Shown here: one piece after another, positions 45,827 to 54,762 of the stretch
Layout: each line of letters starts with the position of its first letter
Numbering within the stretch: the first letter of the stretch is position 1
Assembly (NCBI RefSeq): GCF_020707215.1
Contig: NZ_JAJFET010000002.1
Coordinates: forward strand, 358,911-422,910
Length of the DNA stretch: 64,000 bases
Direction of reading: 5' to 3'
DNA from: Sphingomonas sp. PL-96
GTDB taxonomy: Bacteria > Pseudomonadota > Alphaproteobacteria > Sphingomonadales > Sphingomonadaceae
Position numbers and translations under genes: made by a program
Notes under the pieces: model-generated
The model's database searches: none
Seen by the model: only the letters and a program-made list of their open reading frames with translations
What the model was told of the DNA's origin: nothing

Positions 45827-45851
45827 ATCTTCGATCTCGAAAGGTGTTTCC

Positions 45852-47297
45852 ATGCTCAACCGGCGCAATCTTCTTCTGGCCGGTGCGGGTGGGGTGGCAA
45901 GCCTGTTGGCCGGCTGTGCGCAACCGGGACGCCTGCTGACTGCCGGGAGCGGCGCCGCGGCGCCCGCGAACGACGGGCTGGCGCTGCCGGCCCTGATCGC
46001 CGATATCCAGCAGCGCACCTTCCGCTATTTTTGGGAAACCACCGATCCCGAGACGGGGCTCGCGCCGGATCGCTGGCCGACGCCTTCCTTCGCCTCGATC
46101 GCGGCGGTTGGCTTTGCGCTCACCGCCTATCCGATCGGCGTCGTACACGGCTGGGTCACGCGGGACGCGGCGCGTACGCGGACGCTCGCCACGCTTGAAT
46201 TCTTTGCCAATGCGCCGCAGGGGCCGGACGCGACCGGGTTCAGCGGCTACAAGGGCTTTTTCTACCACTTTCTGGGCGTGACCAAGGGGCTGCGCTTTGC
46301 CCGCTGCGAGCTGTCGACGGTTGACACCGCGCTGCTGCTGGGCGGCATGTTGTTCGCGCAGAGCTGGTTCGACGGCGACCATCCTGAGGAAGCGCGCATC
46401 CGTGCGCTGGTCGACCAGATCTATGCCGCGGTGGAGTGGACCTGGATCACGCCGCGTCCGCCGTTCCTGTCGATGGGCTGGCACCCGGAAAGCGGCTTCA
46501 TCCCGCACGACTGGAACATCTACAATGAAGGCATGCTGCTCTATCTGCTGGCACTGGGGTCGCCGACGCATCCGCTGCCGCCGGAAGCGTGGAGCGCCTG
46601 GGCTCAGCGGTTCGAGCCGAGCTGGACGAACCAATATGGCGGCGATCCCTATCTCCACTTCGCGCCGCTGTTCGGGCACCAGTACAGCCAGGTCTGGGTC
46701 GATTTCCGCGGCATCCGCGACCCCTATATCGCCAGCAAGGACCTTGACTATTTCGAGAACAGCCGTCGCGCGACCTATGCGCAGCGAACGTATGCGGCGC
46801 ACAACCCCGGGGGCTGGGCCGGCTATAGCGCGGACGTGTGGGGGCTGACCGCCTGCGACGGTCCCGGCGATTTCAAGCTGCGGCTGGACGGGCGCGAGCG
46901 GGAGTTCTTCAGCTATTCGGCCCGCGGCCCTGGCGATCGTGACGATGGCACGCTGGCGCCGACTGCGGCGCTCGGCTCGATCGCCTTCGCGCCTGAGATC
47001 GTGGTGCCTGCGGTGGAGGCGATGCACGCCCGCTACGGCTCCGCCATTTACGGCAAATACGGCTTTCTTGACTCGTTCAATCCCACGCTGACCGCGGCCG
47101 ACGCGCCGCTCAAGCATGGCAAGGTGGTGCCGGGGATTGGCTGGGTCGACATCGATCACCTTGGCATCGACCAGGGGCCGATCGTCTGCATGATCGAGAA
47201 CTGGCGCTCGGGCCTGATCTGGAAGACGATGCAGAAGAACCCGCACCTGCGGCGGGGGCTTCAGCGGGCGGGTTTCACCGGCGGGTGGCTGGCCTGA
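45852..47297 (+). CDS. glycoamylase-like (GH144-type) exported hydrolase
   Basis: A 481-residue lipoprotein: the leader LNRRNLLLAGAGGVASLLAGC is of Tat/lipobox type. The mature part has the (alpha/alpha)6 glycoamylase-like domain (PF10091 type): DIQQRTFRYFWETTDPETGL, RWPTPSFASIAAVGFAL, FYHFLG, STVDTALLLGGML, IYNEGMLLYLLALGSPTHPL, and a GWVDIDHLGIDQGPI end. Characterised members of this family in CAZy are endo-beta-1,2-glucanases (GH144, founding enzyme from Chitinophaga pinensis). Together with the GH3 enzyme and transporters this suggests beta-1,2-glucan as substrate, but the old label glucoamylase is not excluded by eye. Confidence 0.82.
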   Translation: MLNRRNLLLAGAGGVASLLAGCAQPGRLLTAGSGAAAPANDGLALPALIADIQQRTFRYFWETTDPETGLAPDRWPTPSFASIAAVGFALTAYPIGVVHGWVTRDAARTRTLATLEFFANAPQGPDATGFSGYKGFFYHFLGVTKGLRFARCELSTVDTALLLGGMLFAQSWFDGDHPEEARIRALVDQIYAAVEWTWITPRPPFLSMGWHPESGFIPHDWNIYNEGMLLYLLALGSPTHPLPPEAWSAWAQRFEPSWTNQYGGDPYLHFAPLFGHQYSQVWVDFRGIRDPYIASKDLDYFENSRRATYAQRTYAAHNPGGWAGYSADVWGLTACDGPGDFKLRLDGREREFFSYSARGPGDRDDGTLAPTAALGSIAFAPEIVVPAVEAMHARYGSAIYGKYGFLDSFNPTLTAADAPLKHGKVVPGIGWVDIDHLGIDQGPIVCMIENWRSGLIWKTMQKNPHLRRGLQRAGFTGGWLA

Positions 47298-47304
47298 GGG
47301 ACGT

Positions 47305-47343
47305 GGCGGCCGGTGTGCGGGAAGACCCGCCGCACCGGCCGCC
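47305..47343. terminator. GC-rich convergent hairpin
   Basis: GGCGGCCGGTG pairs with CACCGGCCGCC over 11 bp, with further pairing inside, between the convergent GH144-type gene and the small exported-protein gene. There is no T-run, so termination is only plausible. Confidence 0.45.
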
Positions 47344-47348
47344 GCCGC

Positions 47349-47756
47349 TTACTTCTTCGCCGTGTCGACCTTGCTGTAGGGGGTGAATTCACTCAGCCCC
47401 AGGGAGCCGCTGGGAAAGCGGCTCGTCCGGCTGACCAGCTGGACGATGTCGATGCTGCACAGCTGGGAGGTAAACGTCTTTGTGACGAGGATGTCGTCGT
47501 TGTCGAGCGTCGAGGCACCCGACGGCCGGTTCACGTACACGGTGCCATTGTACATCCGGTACACGACCGCGGTGCGATCGATGATCTCGGTCGAGCGGAT
47601 GTCGCGCAGGTTGATGCACTTCACGGGCTTGCCCGCAGTGCGACCTTCGAGCGCCTTGGCGAGCTTCGCCTCGTAGCGGCTGTTGTCCTGAGGCGCGGCA
47701 GAAGCAGTACCGCCGACCACCAGCGCGGCGGCGAGAAGAGCGAAACGGAAACGCAT
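47349..47756 (-). CDS. small uncharacterised periplasmic protein
   Basis: A 135-residue protein with a Sec signal peptide (MRFRFALLAAALVVGG, cleavage near ASA-AP). The mature part has two cysteines (VKCINLRDI and SQLCSIDIV) that could form a disulfide, and segments RSTEIIDRTAVVYRMYNGTVYVNRP and STLDNDDILVTKT. I do not recognise a named family. ATG 47756 is chosen because it gives the signal peptide; the frame runs 26 residues further upstream without one. Confidence 0.72.
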   Translation of the reverse strand: MRFRFALLAAALVVGGTASAAPQDNSRYEAKLAKALEGRTAGKPVKCINLRDIRSTEIIDRTAVVYRMYNGTVYVNRPSGASTLDNDDILVTKTFTSQLCSIDIVQLVSRTSRFPSGSLGLSEFTPYSKVDTAKK

Positions 47757-47905
47757 CGCATGGGACCTTTCGTTGATGGGACGCACATCGCACACGCGGG
47801 CTGAACGATCGATGAGCAAGATTGTCCCCGACAACTATCCGCGGTAGTTGAAACAATATTACGGGTAGACGGCCAGCAGACGCCGCACCCGCCGAGGAGA
47901 GAGCG

Positions 47906-49441
47906 ATGCGTTTCATCGACCATGTCGTCGCGCGTGCCGGCGACGAGGCTTCAGGCAGCGGCCGTACCGGCCGCGTGTTCGATCCCAACAGCGGTCAGGT
48001 GCAGGCGGAAGTGCGGCTGGGCACGCGCGCCGATCTCGATCGCGCCGTGGCCGCTGCACAGGCGGCGCAGCCCGGCTGGGCTGCGACCAACCCCCAGCGC
48101 CGCGCCCGCGTGATGTTCCGGTTCAAGGAACTGGTCGAGGCCGAAATGGACAGCCTGGCACGGCTGCTCTCCTCCGAACATGGCAAGGTGCTGGCGGACT
48201 CGCGGGGCGACATCCAGCGCGGGCTGGAGGTCGTGGAGTTCGCCTGCGGCATCCCGCACGCGCTGAAGGGCGAATACAGCCTGGGCGCCGGCCCCGGGAT
48301 CGACGTCTATTCGATGCGCCAGCCGATCGGCATCGGGGCGGGCATCACCCCGTTCAACTTCCCGGCGATGATCCCGATGTGGATGTTCGGCATCGCCATC
48401 GCCTGCGGCAACGCCTTCCTCTTAAAGCCCAGCGAGCGTGACCCCAGCGTGCCGGTGCGGCTGGCCGAGCTGATGCTGGAGGCGGGTGCGCCGGAGGGCA
48501 TCCTGCAGGTCGTCCACGGCGACAAGGAGATGGTCGACGCAATCCTCGACCATCCGGCGATCGCCGGCGTGAGCTTCGTCGGCAGCTCCGACATCGCGCA
48601 CTATGTCTACCGCCGCGGGACCGAGGCGGGGAAGCGCGTCCAAGCAATGGGCGGCGCCAAGAACCACGGCGTCGTGCTGCCCGACGCCGACCTGGACCAG
48701 GTGGTCGCCGACCTCGCCGGCGCGGCGTTCGGATCGGCGGGCGAGCGCTGCATGGCGCTGCCGGTGGTAGTGCCGGTGGGCGAGCGCACCGCCGAGGCGT
48801 TGCGGGAGAAGCTGGTGCCCGCGATTGAGGCGTTGCGGGTCGGCGTCTCGACCGATGCGGAGGCGCATTACGGGCCGGTGGTGACCGCCGAGCACCGCGC
48901 GCGCATCGAGGGCTGGATCCAGCGCGGTGTGGATGAGGGCGCCGAGCTGGTCGTCGACGGGCGCGGCTTTGCGCTTCAGGGGCATGAGCAGGGCTTCTTC
49001 ATCGGCCCGTCGCTGTTCGACCATGTGACGCCCGCCATGACGAGCTATCGCGAGGAGATCTTCGGGCCCGTGCTCCAGATCGTCCGCGCGCCGGACTTCG
49101 AGACTGCGCTCAGGCTGCCCTCGGAGCATCAGTACGGCAACGGCGTCGCGATCTTCACCCGCAACGGCCACGCCGCGCGCGAGTTTGCCGCGCGCGTCAA
49201 CGTGGGCATGGTCGGCATCAACGTGCCGATCCCGGTGCCGGTGGCCTATCACAGCTTTGGCGGGTGGAAGCGCTCGGGCTTCGGCGATGCCAACCAGCAC
49301 GGGATGGAAGGCGTACGCTTCTGGACCAAGGTGAAGACCGTCACCCAGCGCTGGCCCGACGGATCTGCGCTTCCGACCGGCAGCGAGGACGGCGGGCCCA
49401 GCCGGGTGCAGGACGCGTTCGTCATCCCGACGATGGGGTGA
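47906..49441 (+). CDS. mmsA: methylmalonate-semialdehyde dehydrogenase (CoA-acylating)
   Basis: Converts methylmalonate semialdehyde (or malonate semialdehyde) plus CoA and NAD+ to propionyl-CoA (or acetyl-CoA) and CO2, the last step of valine breakdown. It has 511 residues, ALDH superfamily. The nucleophile C282 lies in GSAGERCMALP. Other family wording: ITPFNFPAMIPMWMFGIAIA, FVGSSDIAHYVYRRG, MGGAKNHGVVLPDADL. Note that ALDH normally has Glu where MmsA has Asn in GGAKNH; that MmsA trait is present. ATG 47906 with GAGGAGAG upstream. First gene of the valine operon. Confidence 0.96.
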   Translation: MRFIDHVVARAGDEASGSGRTGRVFDPNSGQVQAEVRLGTRADLDRAVAAAQAAQPGWAATNPQRRARVMFRFKELVEAEMDSLARLLSSEHGKVLADSRGDIQRGLEVVEFACGIPHALKGEYSLGAGPGIDVYSMRQPIGIGAGITPFNFPAMIPMWMFGIAIACGNAFLLKPSERDPSVPVRLAELMLEAGAPEGILQVVHGDKEMVDAILDHPAIAGVSFVGSSDIAHYVYRRGTEAGKRVQAMGGAKNHGVVLPDADLDQVVADLAGAAFGSAGERCMALPVVVPVGERTAEALREKLVPAIEALRVGVSTDAEAHYGPVVTAEHRARIEGWIQRGVDEGAELVVDGRGFALQGHEQGFFIGPSLFDHVTPAMTSYREEIFGPVLQIVRAPDFETALRLPSEHQYGNGVAIFTRNGHAAREFAARVNVGMVGINVPIPVPVAYHSFGGWKRSGFGDANQHGMEGVRFWTKVKTVTQRWPDGSALPTGSEDGGPSRVQDAFVIPTMG

Positions 49442-49445
49442 GGGG

Positions 49446-49886
49446 ATGGGGCGCTTCCGATTCGCTGCGGTCGTGCTGCTGGCGCTCTGGGCGGTATCGC
49501 TGTGGCTGCCGGTGATCGCGGGGCCCGATCCGGCGAAGCATTTCCCCGGCTGGTCGATCCTGATCCTAGGCGTTTTGGGCTTCACCGTCGGCAAATTCGG
49601 ATGGTTCGCGAACCTGATCATCGTGCCGGCCTGGCTATGGATCCTTGTGCGTCCGGCCTCTCAGGCAGGGCGGCAGCATTCGATGCGTCGCGGCGTCGCC
49701 GCGATGCTGACGCTGCTCGGGGTCGATGCCCTGTTCTGGCGGGACATGTACGGCGACAACGGTGCGATCCCGATCGAGGCGTTCGGAGCCGGCTATTACC
49801 TCTGGCTCATTTCGGTGTTCGGTACGGCTGCGCTCTTGTGGGTTGCGCCTCGCCCGAATGCCTCCCCCTCTGCAGTGATGGAGTGA
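49446..49886 (+). CDS. uncharacterised small membrane protein inside the valine operon
   Basis: A 146-residue protein with about four hydrophobic segments (5-25, 33-58, 82-98 and 115-138) and a Pro-rich tail. No family is recognised. It starts 4 nt after mmsA and ends 2 nt before the acyl-CoA dehydrogenase start, so it is embedded in and coupled with the valine-degradation operon. The conserved-looking periplasmic or cytoplasmic piece FWRDMYGDNGAIPIEAFG may be functional. A transport or membrane-tethering role is only a guess. Confidence 0.7.
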   Translation: MGRFRFAAVVLLALWAVSLWLPVIAGPDPAKHFPGWSILILGVLGFTVGKFGWFANLIIVPAWLWILVRPASQAGRQHSMRRGVAAMLTLLGVDALFWRDMYGDNGAIPIEAFGAGYYLWLISVFGTAALLWVAPRPNASPSAVME

Positions 49887-49888
49887 CC

Positions 49889-51031
49889 GTGGATCAGTTC
49901 GACCTGACCGAAGAGCAGCGCGAGATCCAGGAGCTGGCGCGCCGCTTCACCGCCGACCGCATTACCCCGCATGCGGGCGAGTGGGACGAAAAGCACATCT
50001 TCCCTCGTGAGGTGATCAAGGAGGCGGCGGGCCTGGGCTTTGCGGCGATCTATGTGTCGGAGGAGTCCGGGGGCATCAATCTCGGCCGGCTCGAGTCTGC
50101 ACTGATCATGGAGGCGATGGCCTATGGCTGCCCGTCCACCAGCGCATTCATCTCGATCCATAACATGGCATCGTGGATGCTCGACCGCTTCGGATCGGCA
50201 GAGCTGAAGGCGAAGTACCTGCCCGACTTTGTCACGATGGAGCGGATGGCAAGCTATTGTCTGACCGAGCCGTCATCGGGTTCCGACGCGGCGGCGCTGC
50301 GCACCCGCGCGGTGCGCGACGGCGGCGATTATGTGCTGACCGGCACCAAGCAGTTCATCTCCGGCGCGGGCGAGAACGACGTCTACCTTGTGATGGCGCG
50401 CACGGGCGAGGAGGGGCCCAAGGGCATCTCCTGCTTCGTGGTGGAGAAGGATATGGCCGGCGTGTCGTTCGGCGCGCAGGAGCGCAAGCTCGGCTGGCAC
50501 TCGCAGCCGACTGCGCAGGTGAACCTGGACGGCGTGCGGGTACCGGCCGAGAACCTGGTTGGCTCCGACGGCGAAGGCTTCCGCATCGCGATGATGGGGC
50601 TGGACGGCGGCCGGCTCAACATCGGCGCCTGCTCGCTGGGCGGGGCGCAGCGCTGCCTGGACGAGGCGGTTCGCTACACCCGCGATCGCAAGCAGTTCGG
50701 GCGCGCCATCGCCGACTTTCAGAACACCCAGTTCACGCTCGCCGACATGGAGACGGAGCTGCAGGCGGCGCGCATGCTGCTCTACACCGCCGCCGCCAAG
50801 GTGACGGCCGATGCGCCCGACAAGACGCGCTTCGCCGCGATGGCCAAACGCTTCGCCACGGACACGGGATCGTCGGTGGTGGACCGTGCGCTGCAGCTGC
50901 ATGGCGGGTACGGCTATCTGATGGACTATCCGATCGAGCGTTTCTGGCGCGACCTGCGGGTGCATTCGATCCTGGAGGGGACCAATCAGGTGATGCGGAT
51001 GATCGTGGGACGGGAATTGGTGCGCGAATGA
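49889..51031 (+). CDS. isobutyryl-CoA dehydrogenase-type acyl-CoA dehydrogenase
   Basis: FAD enzyme oxidising isobutyryl-CoA to methacrylyl-CoA and passing electrons to ETF, 380 residues. It has [16 protein letters not shown] and [17 protein letters not shown] (FAD loops), [18 protein letters not shown], and the catalytic base Glu in ILEGTNQVM (E363, the position of short/branched-chain ACADs). GTG 49889 gives [20 protein letters not shown], a typical ACAD8 opening. The gene overlaps the next one by 4 nt. Context (mmsA, mmsB, hydrolase) supports the valine assignment over other acyl-CoA substrates. Confidence 0.93.
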   Translation: MDQFDLTEEQREIQELARRFTADRITPHAGEWDEKHIFPREVIKEAAGLGFAAIYVSEESGGINLGRLESALIMEAMAYGCPSTSAFISIHNMASWMLDRFGSAELKAKYLPDFVTMERMASYCLTEPSSGSDAAALRTRAVRDGGDYVLTGTKQFISGAGENDVYLVMARTGEEGPKGISCFVVEKDMAGVSFGAQERKLGWHSQPTAQVNLDGVRVPAENLVGSDGEGFRIAMMGLDGGRLNIGACSLGGAQRCLDEAVRYTRDRKQFGRAIADFQNTQFTLADMETELQAARMLLYTAAAKVTADAPDKTRFAAMAKRFATDTGSSVVDRALQLHGGYGYLMDYPIERFWRDLRVHSILEGTNQVMRMIVGRELVRE

Positions 51032-52071
51032 CCGCGGTTCGGATCGAGATCGAAGGCAAGGCGGGGCGCATCCGGCTGGCGCGACCCAAGGCGCTGCACG
51101 CGCTGGACGAGGCGATGTGTCGAACGATGCTCGACGCGCTGGAGGCATGGCGCGAGGATCCGGCAGTGGAGATCGTGCTGATCGACCATGCCGAGGGCCG
51201 GGGCTTTTGCGCGGGTGGCGACGTCCGCCGCGCCGCCGAGAGCGGGCAGGGCGACGGCGCCGAGGCGCGCGCCTTCTTTGCGACCGAATACCGCCTCAAC
51301 CACCGGCTGTTCACCTATGCCAAGCCTGTCGTCGCGTTCATGGACGGGGTGGTGATGGGCGGCGGCGTCGGCATCTCGCAGCCGGCGGATTTACGCATCG
51401 CCACCGAAAACACCCTGTTTGCGATGCCGGAGACCGCGATCGGCCTGTTCCCGGACGTGGGCGGAGGCTGGTATCTGTCGCGGCTGCCGGGGCGGATCGG
51501 CCAGTATCTGGCGCTTACCGGCGCGCGGATCGACGGTGCGGCGTGCTGCGCGCTGGGGCTGGCGACGCATTATCTGCCGTCCGACCAGCTGGGTGCCGCC
51601 AAGGCGCGGCTGATGGGAGCGCCGCAGGAGGCGACCGCGATCCTCGATGCGCTCGCGCAGACCCCGCCGCCTGCCGCAATCCTGGAGCAGCGCGAGGCGG
51701 TCGACCGGCTGTTCGCGTCCGATCGGTTGGAGGAGATTTTGGCGGCGCTGGAGGCGGACGGCGGCGACTGGGCGGCCGAGCAGCTCGCGGTTCTGCGCAG
51801 CCGATCGCCCCTGTCGATGAAGGTCGCGTTGAAGCTGCTGCTCGACGGCGCGACCATGCCTACGTTCGAGGACGAGATGCGGCAGGAATATGCGGTGGCG
51901 GCGCACATGGTGCAGCGCCCCGACTTTGCCGAGGGCGTGCGCGCGGTGCTGGTCGACAAGGACAATGCGCCGCGCTGGCAGCCCGACACGCCCGAAGGCG
52001 TGACCGACCACATGATCGACCGCATCTTCGCGCCGCTGGACGCGGGAAGCGAATGGAGCCCCCAGGGCTGA
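51028..52071 (+). CDS. 3-hydroxyisobutyryl-CoA hydrolase
   Basis: Crotonase-fold thioesterase that frees 3-hydroxyisobutyrate from its CoA ester, 347 residues, longer than hydratases. It has [12 protein letters not shown] (oxyanion region), [34 protein letters not shown] (catalytic Glu and Asp of the HIBCH branch) and [15 protein letters not shown] 51028 lies within the stop of the acyl-CoA dehydrogenase gene. 11 nt separate it from the following hydratase. Confidence 0.93.
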   Translation: MTAVRIEIEGKAGRIRLARPKALHALDEAMCRTMLDALEAWREDPAVEIVLIDHAEGRGFCAGGDVRRAAESGQGDGAEARAFFATEYRLNHRLFTYAKPVVAFMDGVVMGGGVGISQPADLRIATENTLFAMPETAIGLFPDVGGGWYLSRLPGRIGQYLALTGARIDGAACCALGLATHYLPSDQLGAAKARLMGAPQEATAILDALAQTPPPAAILEQREAVDRLFASDRLEEILAALEADGGDWAAEQLAVLRSRSPLSMKVALKLLLDGATMPTFEDEMRQEYAVAAHMVQRPDFAEGVRAVLVDKDNAPRWQPDTPEGVTDHMIDRIFAPLDAGSEWSPQG

Positions 52072-52082
52072 AGGAGATCCGC

Positions 52083-52859
52083 ATGGCAGAGTATGAAACG
52101 ATCCTGGTCGAACAGCGCGAGGCAGTGACGCTGATCACGCTCAACCGGCCCAAGGCGCTGAACGCGCTGAACGCACAGGTGCTCGCCGACCTGGTGGCGG
52201 CACTCGGCGAATTCGACCGTGACGCGACGCAGGGCTGCGCGGTGATCACCGGCAGCGAAAAGGCGTTCGCGGCCGGCGCCGACATCAAGGAAATGGCCGA
52301 GATGGGCTTTGCCGACATGTACGGCACCAACCATCTCGCCGACTATGACCGGGTCACCGCCACCCGCAAGCCGGTGATCGCGGCGGTTGCCGGTTATGCC
52401 CTGGGCGGCGGGTGCGAGCTGGCGATGATGTGCGACTTCATCCTGGCCGCCGACACCGCCAGGTTCGGTCAGCCCGAGATCAAGCTGGGCGTGTCGCCGG
52501 GAATGGGCGGATCGCAGCGGCTGGCCCGCGCGGTCGGCAAGGCCAAGGCGATGGAGATGTGCCTGACCGGACGGATGATGGATGCCGAAGAGGCGGAGCG
52601 CGCAGGGCTCGTCTGCCGGATCGTGCCGGCCGCCGATCTGGTCGAGGAGGCGATGAAGACCGCCGCCACTATCGCGAGCATGGCGCCGCTTGCGGTCAAG
52701 GCGAACAAGGAGATGGTCAACGCCGCCTTCGAGACGGGGCTGGCCCAGGGCATCCAGTTCGAGCGCCGGCTGTTCCACGCGCTGTTCGCGACCGCCGACC
52801 AGAAGGAAGGCATGGCCGCGTTCGTCGAAAAGCGACCCGGGAACTGGACCGGGCGGTAG
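52083..52859 (+). CDS. enoyl-CoA hydratase
   Basis: Crotonase-family hydratase, 258 residues, hydrating methacrylyl-CoA in this pathway. Both catalytic glutamates are present: E112 in LGGGCELAM and E132 in GQPEIKLG. The oxyanion segments are [10 protein letters not shown] and GYALGGG. It resembles the broad short-chain EchA type, so it may also serve fatty-acid or other branched-chain oxidation. ATG 52083 with GGAG upstream. It is followed by a 181-bp gap occupied by a repeat before mmsB. Confidence 0.94.
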   Translation: MAEYETILVEQREAVTLITLNRPKALNALNAQVLADLVAALGEFDRDATQGCAVITGSEKAFAAGADIKEMAEMGFADMYGTNHLADYDRVTATRKPVIAAVAGYALGGGCELAMMCDFILAADTARFGQPEIKLGVSPGMGGSQRLARAVGKAKAMEMCLTGRMMDAEEAERAGLVCRIVPAADLVEEAMKTAATIASMAPLAVKANKEMVNAAFETGLAQGIQFERRLFHALFATADQKEGMAAFVEKRPGNWTGR

Positions 52860-52898
52860 GAACGGCATCTGCATGAGGTGCAACCGCCCTCGGATATG

Positions 52899-52994
52899 AA
52901 GCCGTATCCCTGCGCAGGCAGGGATCCAGGGCCAAGCAGAGCAACGGCTCGCGGTGCACGATACCCTGGGCTCCTGCCTCCGCAGGAGCACAAG
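52899..52994 (+). repeat. dispersed palindromic repeat, copy D (most complete)
   Basis: Palindrome 1 is ATCCCTGC-N4-GCAGGGAT, the linker is CCAGGGCCAAGCAGAGCAAC, then CTCGCGG, then palindrome 2 GCTCCTGC-N4-GCAGGAGC. It is inserted between two genes of the valine operon and transcribed with them. Confidence 0.75.
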
Positions 52995-53040
52995 GATTTG
53001 AACAGGTCCGGCGGTCAAGTCGGGCGGGAGAGGATAGGGC

Positions 53041-53925
53041 ATGGCACGGATCGGCTTCATCGGCCTTGGCAACATGGGCGGGGGCATGGCGGCGAACCTG
53101 GCGAAGGCCGGGCACGACGTGCGCGCGTTCGACCTGTCGGACGCGGCGCTGGAGAGGGCGCGCAAATCGGGGTGCCTGGCCGCGGGCAGCGCCCGCGCAG
53201 CCGCAGAGGGTGCCGAGGCAGTGGTCACCATGCTGCCGGCCGGACATCATGTCGCGCAGGTTTATGAGGAGGGCGTGTTCGGCGTCGCCGCGCCTGGGGC
53301 GGTGCTGATCGACAGCTCGACCATCGATGTGGCGACGGCACGCCGGCTAGCGGAGGCGGCAACCGGCAAGGGCCTGCTTGCCGTCGACGCGCCGGTGTCG
53401 GGCGGCATCGCCGGCGCTGCGGCAGGCACGCTCACCTTCATGGTCGGCGGCAGCGACGTGGCCTTTGCCGCAGCCGAGCCGCTGTTGAGCCTCATGGGCA
53501 AGGCCGTGATCCATGCGGGCGCGGCCGGCGCGGGACAGGCTGCCAAGGCGTGCAACAACATGCTGCTCGGCGCGACGATGATCGCGACCTGCGAGGCGTT
53601 CCTGCTCGCCGAGCAGCTGGGGCTCGACCCACAGACCTTCTACGACATCAGCTCGGCCAGTTCGGGCCAGAGCTGGTCGATGACGACCTATTGCCCAGTG
53701 CCGGGCGTGGGGCCGGAGACGCCGGCCGATCACGACTTTCAGGGCGGGTTTGCCGCGGCGCTGATGCTGAAGGACCTGCGGCTGGCGCTGGATGCCGCCA
53801 GCGCTGCGAGCGTCGATACGCCGATGGGCGCGCGGGCGGCGGAGCTCTACGCCAGCTTCGTCGCCGATGGCGGTGCCAGCACCGACTTTTCCGGTATCAT
53901 CCGGATGCTCGCCAAGCGGGGCTGA
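53041..53925 (+). CDS. mmsB: 3-hydroxyisobutyrate dehydrogenase
   Basis: NAD+-dependent oxidation of 3-hydroxyisobutyrate to methylmalonate semialdehyde, the MmsA substrate. It has 294 residues. The Rossmann motif IGFIGLGNMGGGMA (4-17), substrate loop APVSGG (117-122) and catalytic K169 in GAGQAAKACNNM are all visible. ATG 53041 follows GGAGAGGATAG. It closes the valine set. Confidence 0.96.
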   Translation: MARIGFIGLGNMGGGMAANLAKAGHDVRAFDLSDAALERARKSGCLAAGSARAAAEGAEAVVTMLPAGHHVAQVYEEGVFGVAAPGAVLIDSSTIDVATARRLAEAATGKGLLAVDAPVSGGIAGAAAGTLTFMVGGSDVAFAAAEPLLSLMGKAVIHAGAAGAGQAAKACNNMLLGATMIATCEAFLLAEQLGLDPQTFYDISSASSGQSWSMTTYCPVPGVGPETPADHDFQGGFAAALMLKDLRLALDAASAASVDTPMGARAAELYASFVADGGASTDFSGIIRMLAKRG

Positions 53926-54026
53926 ACCCTTCGCCGCGCAAGTGCTGCTTGGGGGGCGGCGCGCTTTTCTGGCTTGGCTTCGCAGGCGCGGCGGCACAGG
54001 GGCCGCTCTCTCAACAGGGTGGACCG

Positions 54027-54713
54027 ATGCGCCGTCTCTTTGCTCCCATTCTCGCCGGTGCGAACCTGTCGGATCGCCTGCTTGCCTGCCTCGGCGGCGT
54101 GCTCGGGATCGCGCTGACCAGTGCGATCAGCTTCTGGGCCTTGGGCGATCTCTCGTCGCTGCCGCTGCTGGTGGCACCGATGGGCGCAGCCGCGGTGCTG
54201 GTATTCGCGGTGCCGGCGAGCCCGCTGGCACAGCCCTGGTCAGTAGTAGGTGGCAACTTTGTCTCGGCGGTCGTGGGGGTTACGGCGGCGAAGTTCGTGC
54301 CGGTACCGCATCTGGCGGCAGGCATCGCGGTCGGCGGCGCGATCCTGGCAATGTCGCTGCTGCGCTGCCTGCATCCGCCCGGCGGTGCCGCGGCGCTGAC
54401 AGCCGTGGTGGGTGGCCCGGCGGTGCTGTCGGCGGGTTATGGCTTCGCCTTTGTGCCCGTCGGCGTAAATGCGGTGCTGCTGATGCTGGCGGGCATCCTG
54501 TTCCACCGCTTCTCCGGCCACTCCTATCCGCACCGTCCGGTGCCGGTCGCGCCGCGCGCGGCGCTGCCACAGGAAAGCGTACCGCACCCCGAGGACCTGG
54601 ATCGCGCGCTGGAGGATCTGGGCGAGACGTTCGACGTCAGCAAGGAGGACCTCGACCTGCTGTTCCAGCGGGTAGAGCATCACGCGAACGCACGGCGCGC
54701 ACGAGGCGGGTGA
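54027..54713 (+). CDS. HPP family membrane protein lacking CBS domains
   Basis: A 228-residue membrane protein. Four to five TM helices fill 15-165, with the name-giving CLHPPGGAAAL motif (about 110-120), LVAPMGAAAVLVF and GYGFAFVPVGVNAVLL. HPP proteins from cyanobacteria and plastids have been linked to nitrite transport. Longer bacterial relatives continue after the linker into paired CBS domains. Here the protein stops about 45 residues into that linker (LDRALEDLGETFDVSKEDLDLLFQRVE), so the regulatory CBS pair is absent. ATG 54027. No nitrogen genes are nearby. Confidence 0.85.
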   Translation: MRRLFAPILAGANLSDRLLACLGGVLGIALTSAISFWALGDLSSLPLLVAPMGAAAVLVFAVPASPLAQPWSVVGGNFVSAVVGVTAAKFVPVPHLAAGIAVGGAILAMSLLRCLHPPGGAAALTAVVGGPAVLSAGYGFAFVPVGVNAVLLMLAGILFHRFSGHSYPHRPVPVAPRAALPQESVPHPEDLDRALEDLGETFDVSKEDLDLLFQRVEHHANARRARGG

Positions 54714-54728
54714 TCGTACTCCAATGAT

Positions 54729-54750
54729 CGTGCTCCTGCGCGGGAGCACG
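54729..54750 (+). repeat. isolated palindrome-2 type repeat, copy E
   Basis: CGTGCTCC-N6-GGAGCACG, matching the GTGCTCC arm of the dispersed repeat. It stands between the convergent HPP and trhO genes, where it may act as a terminator-like hairpin. Confidence 0.5.
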
Positions 54751-54762
54751 AAATGCGAGCAG

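Noticed and set aside
45852..47297. Annotation as starch glucoamylase
   Set aside because: The PF10091 family name is historical; context with a GH3 beta-glucosidase and characterised GH144 members favours a beta-glucanase, so no alpha-glucan activity is claimed.
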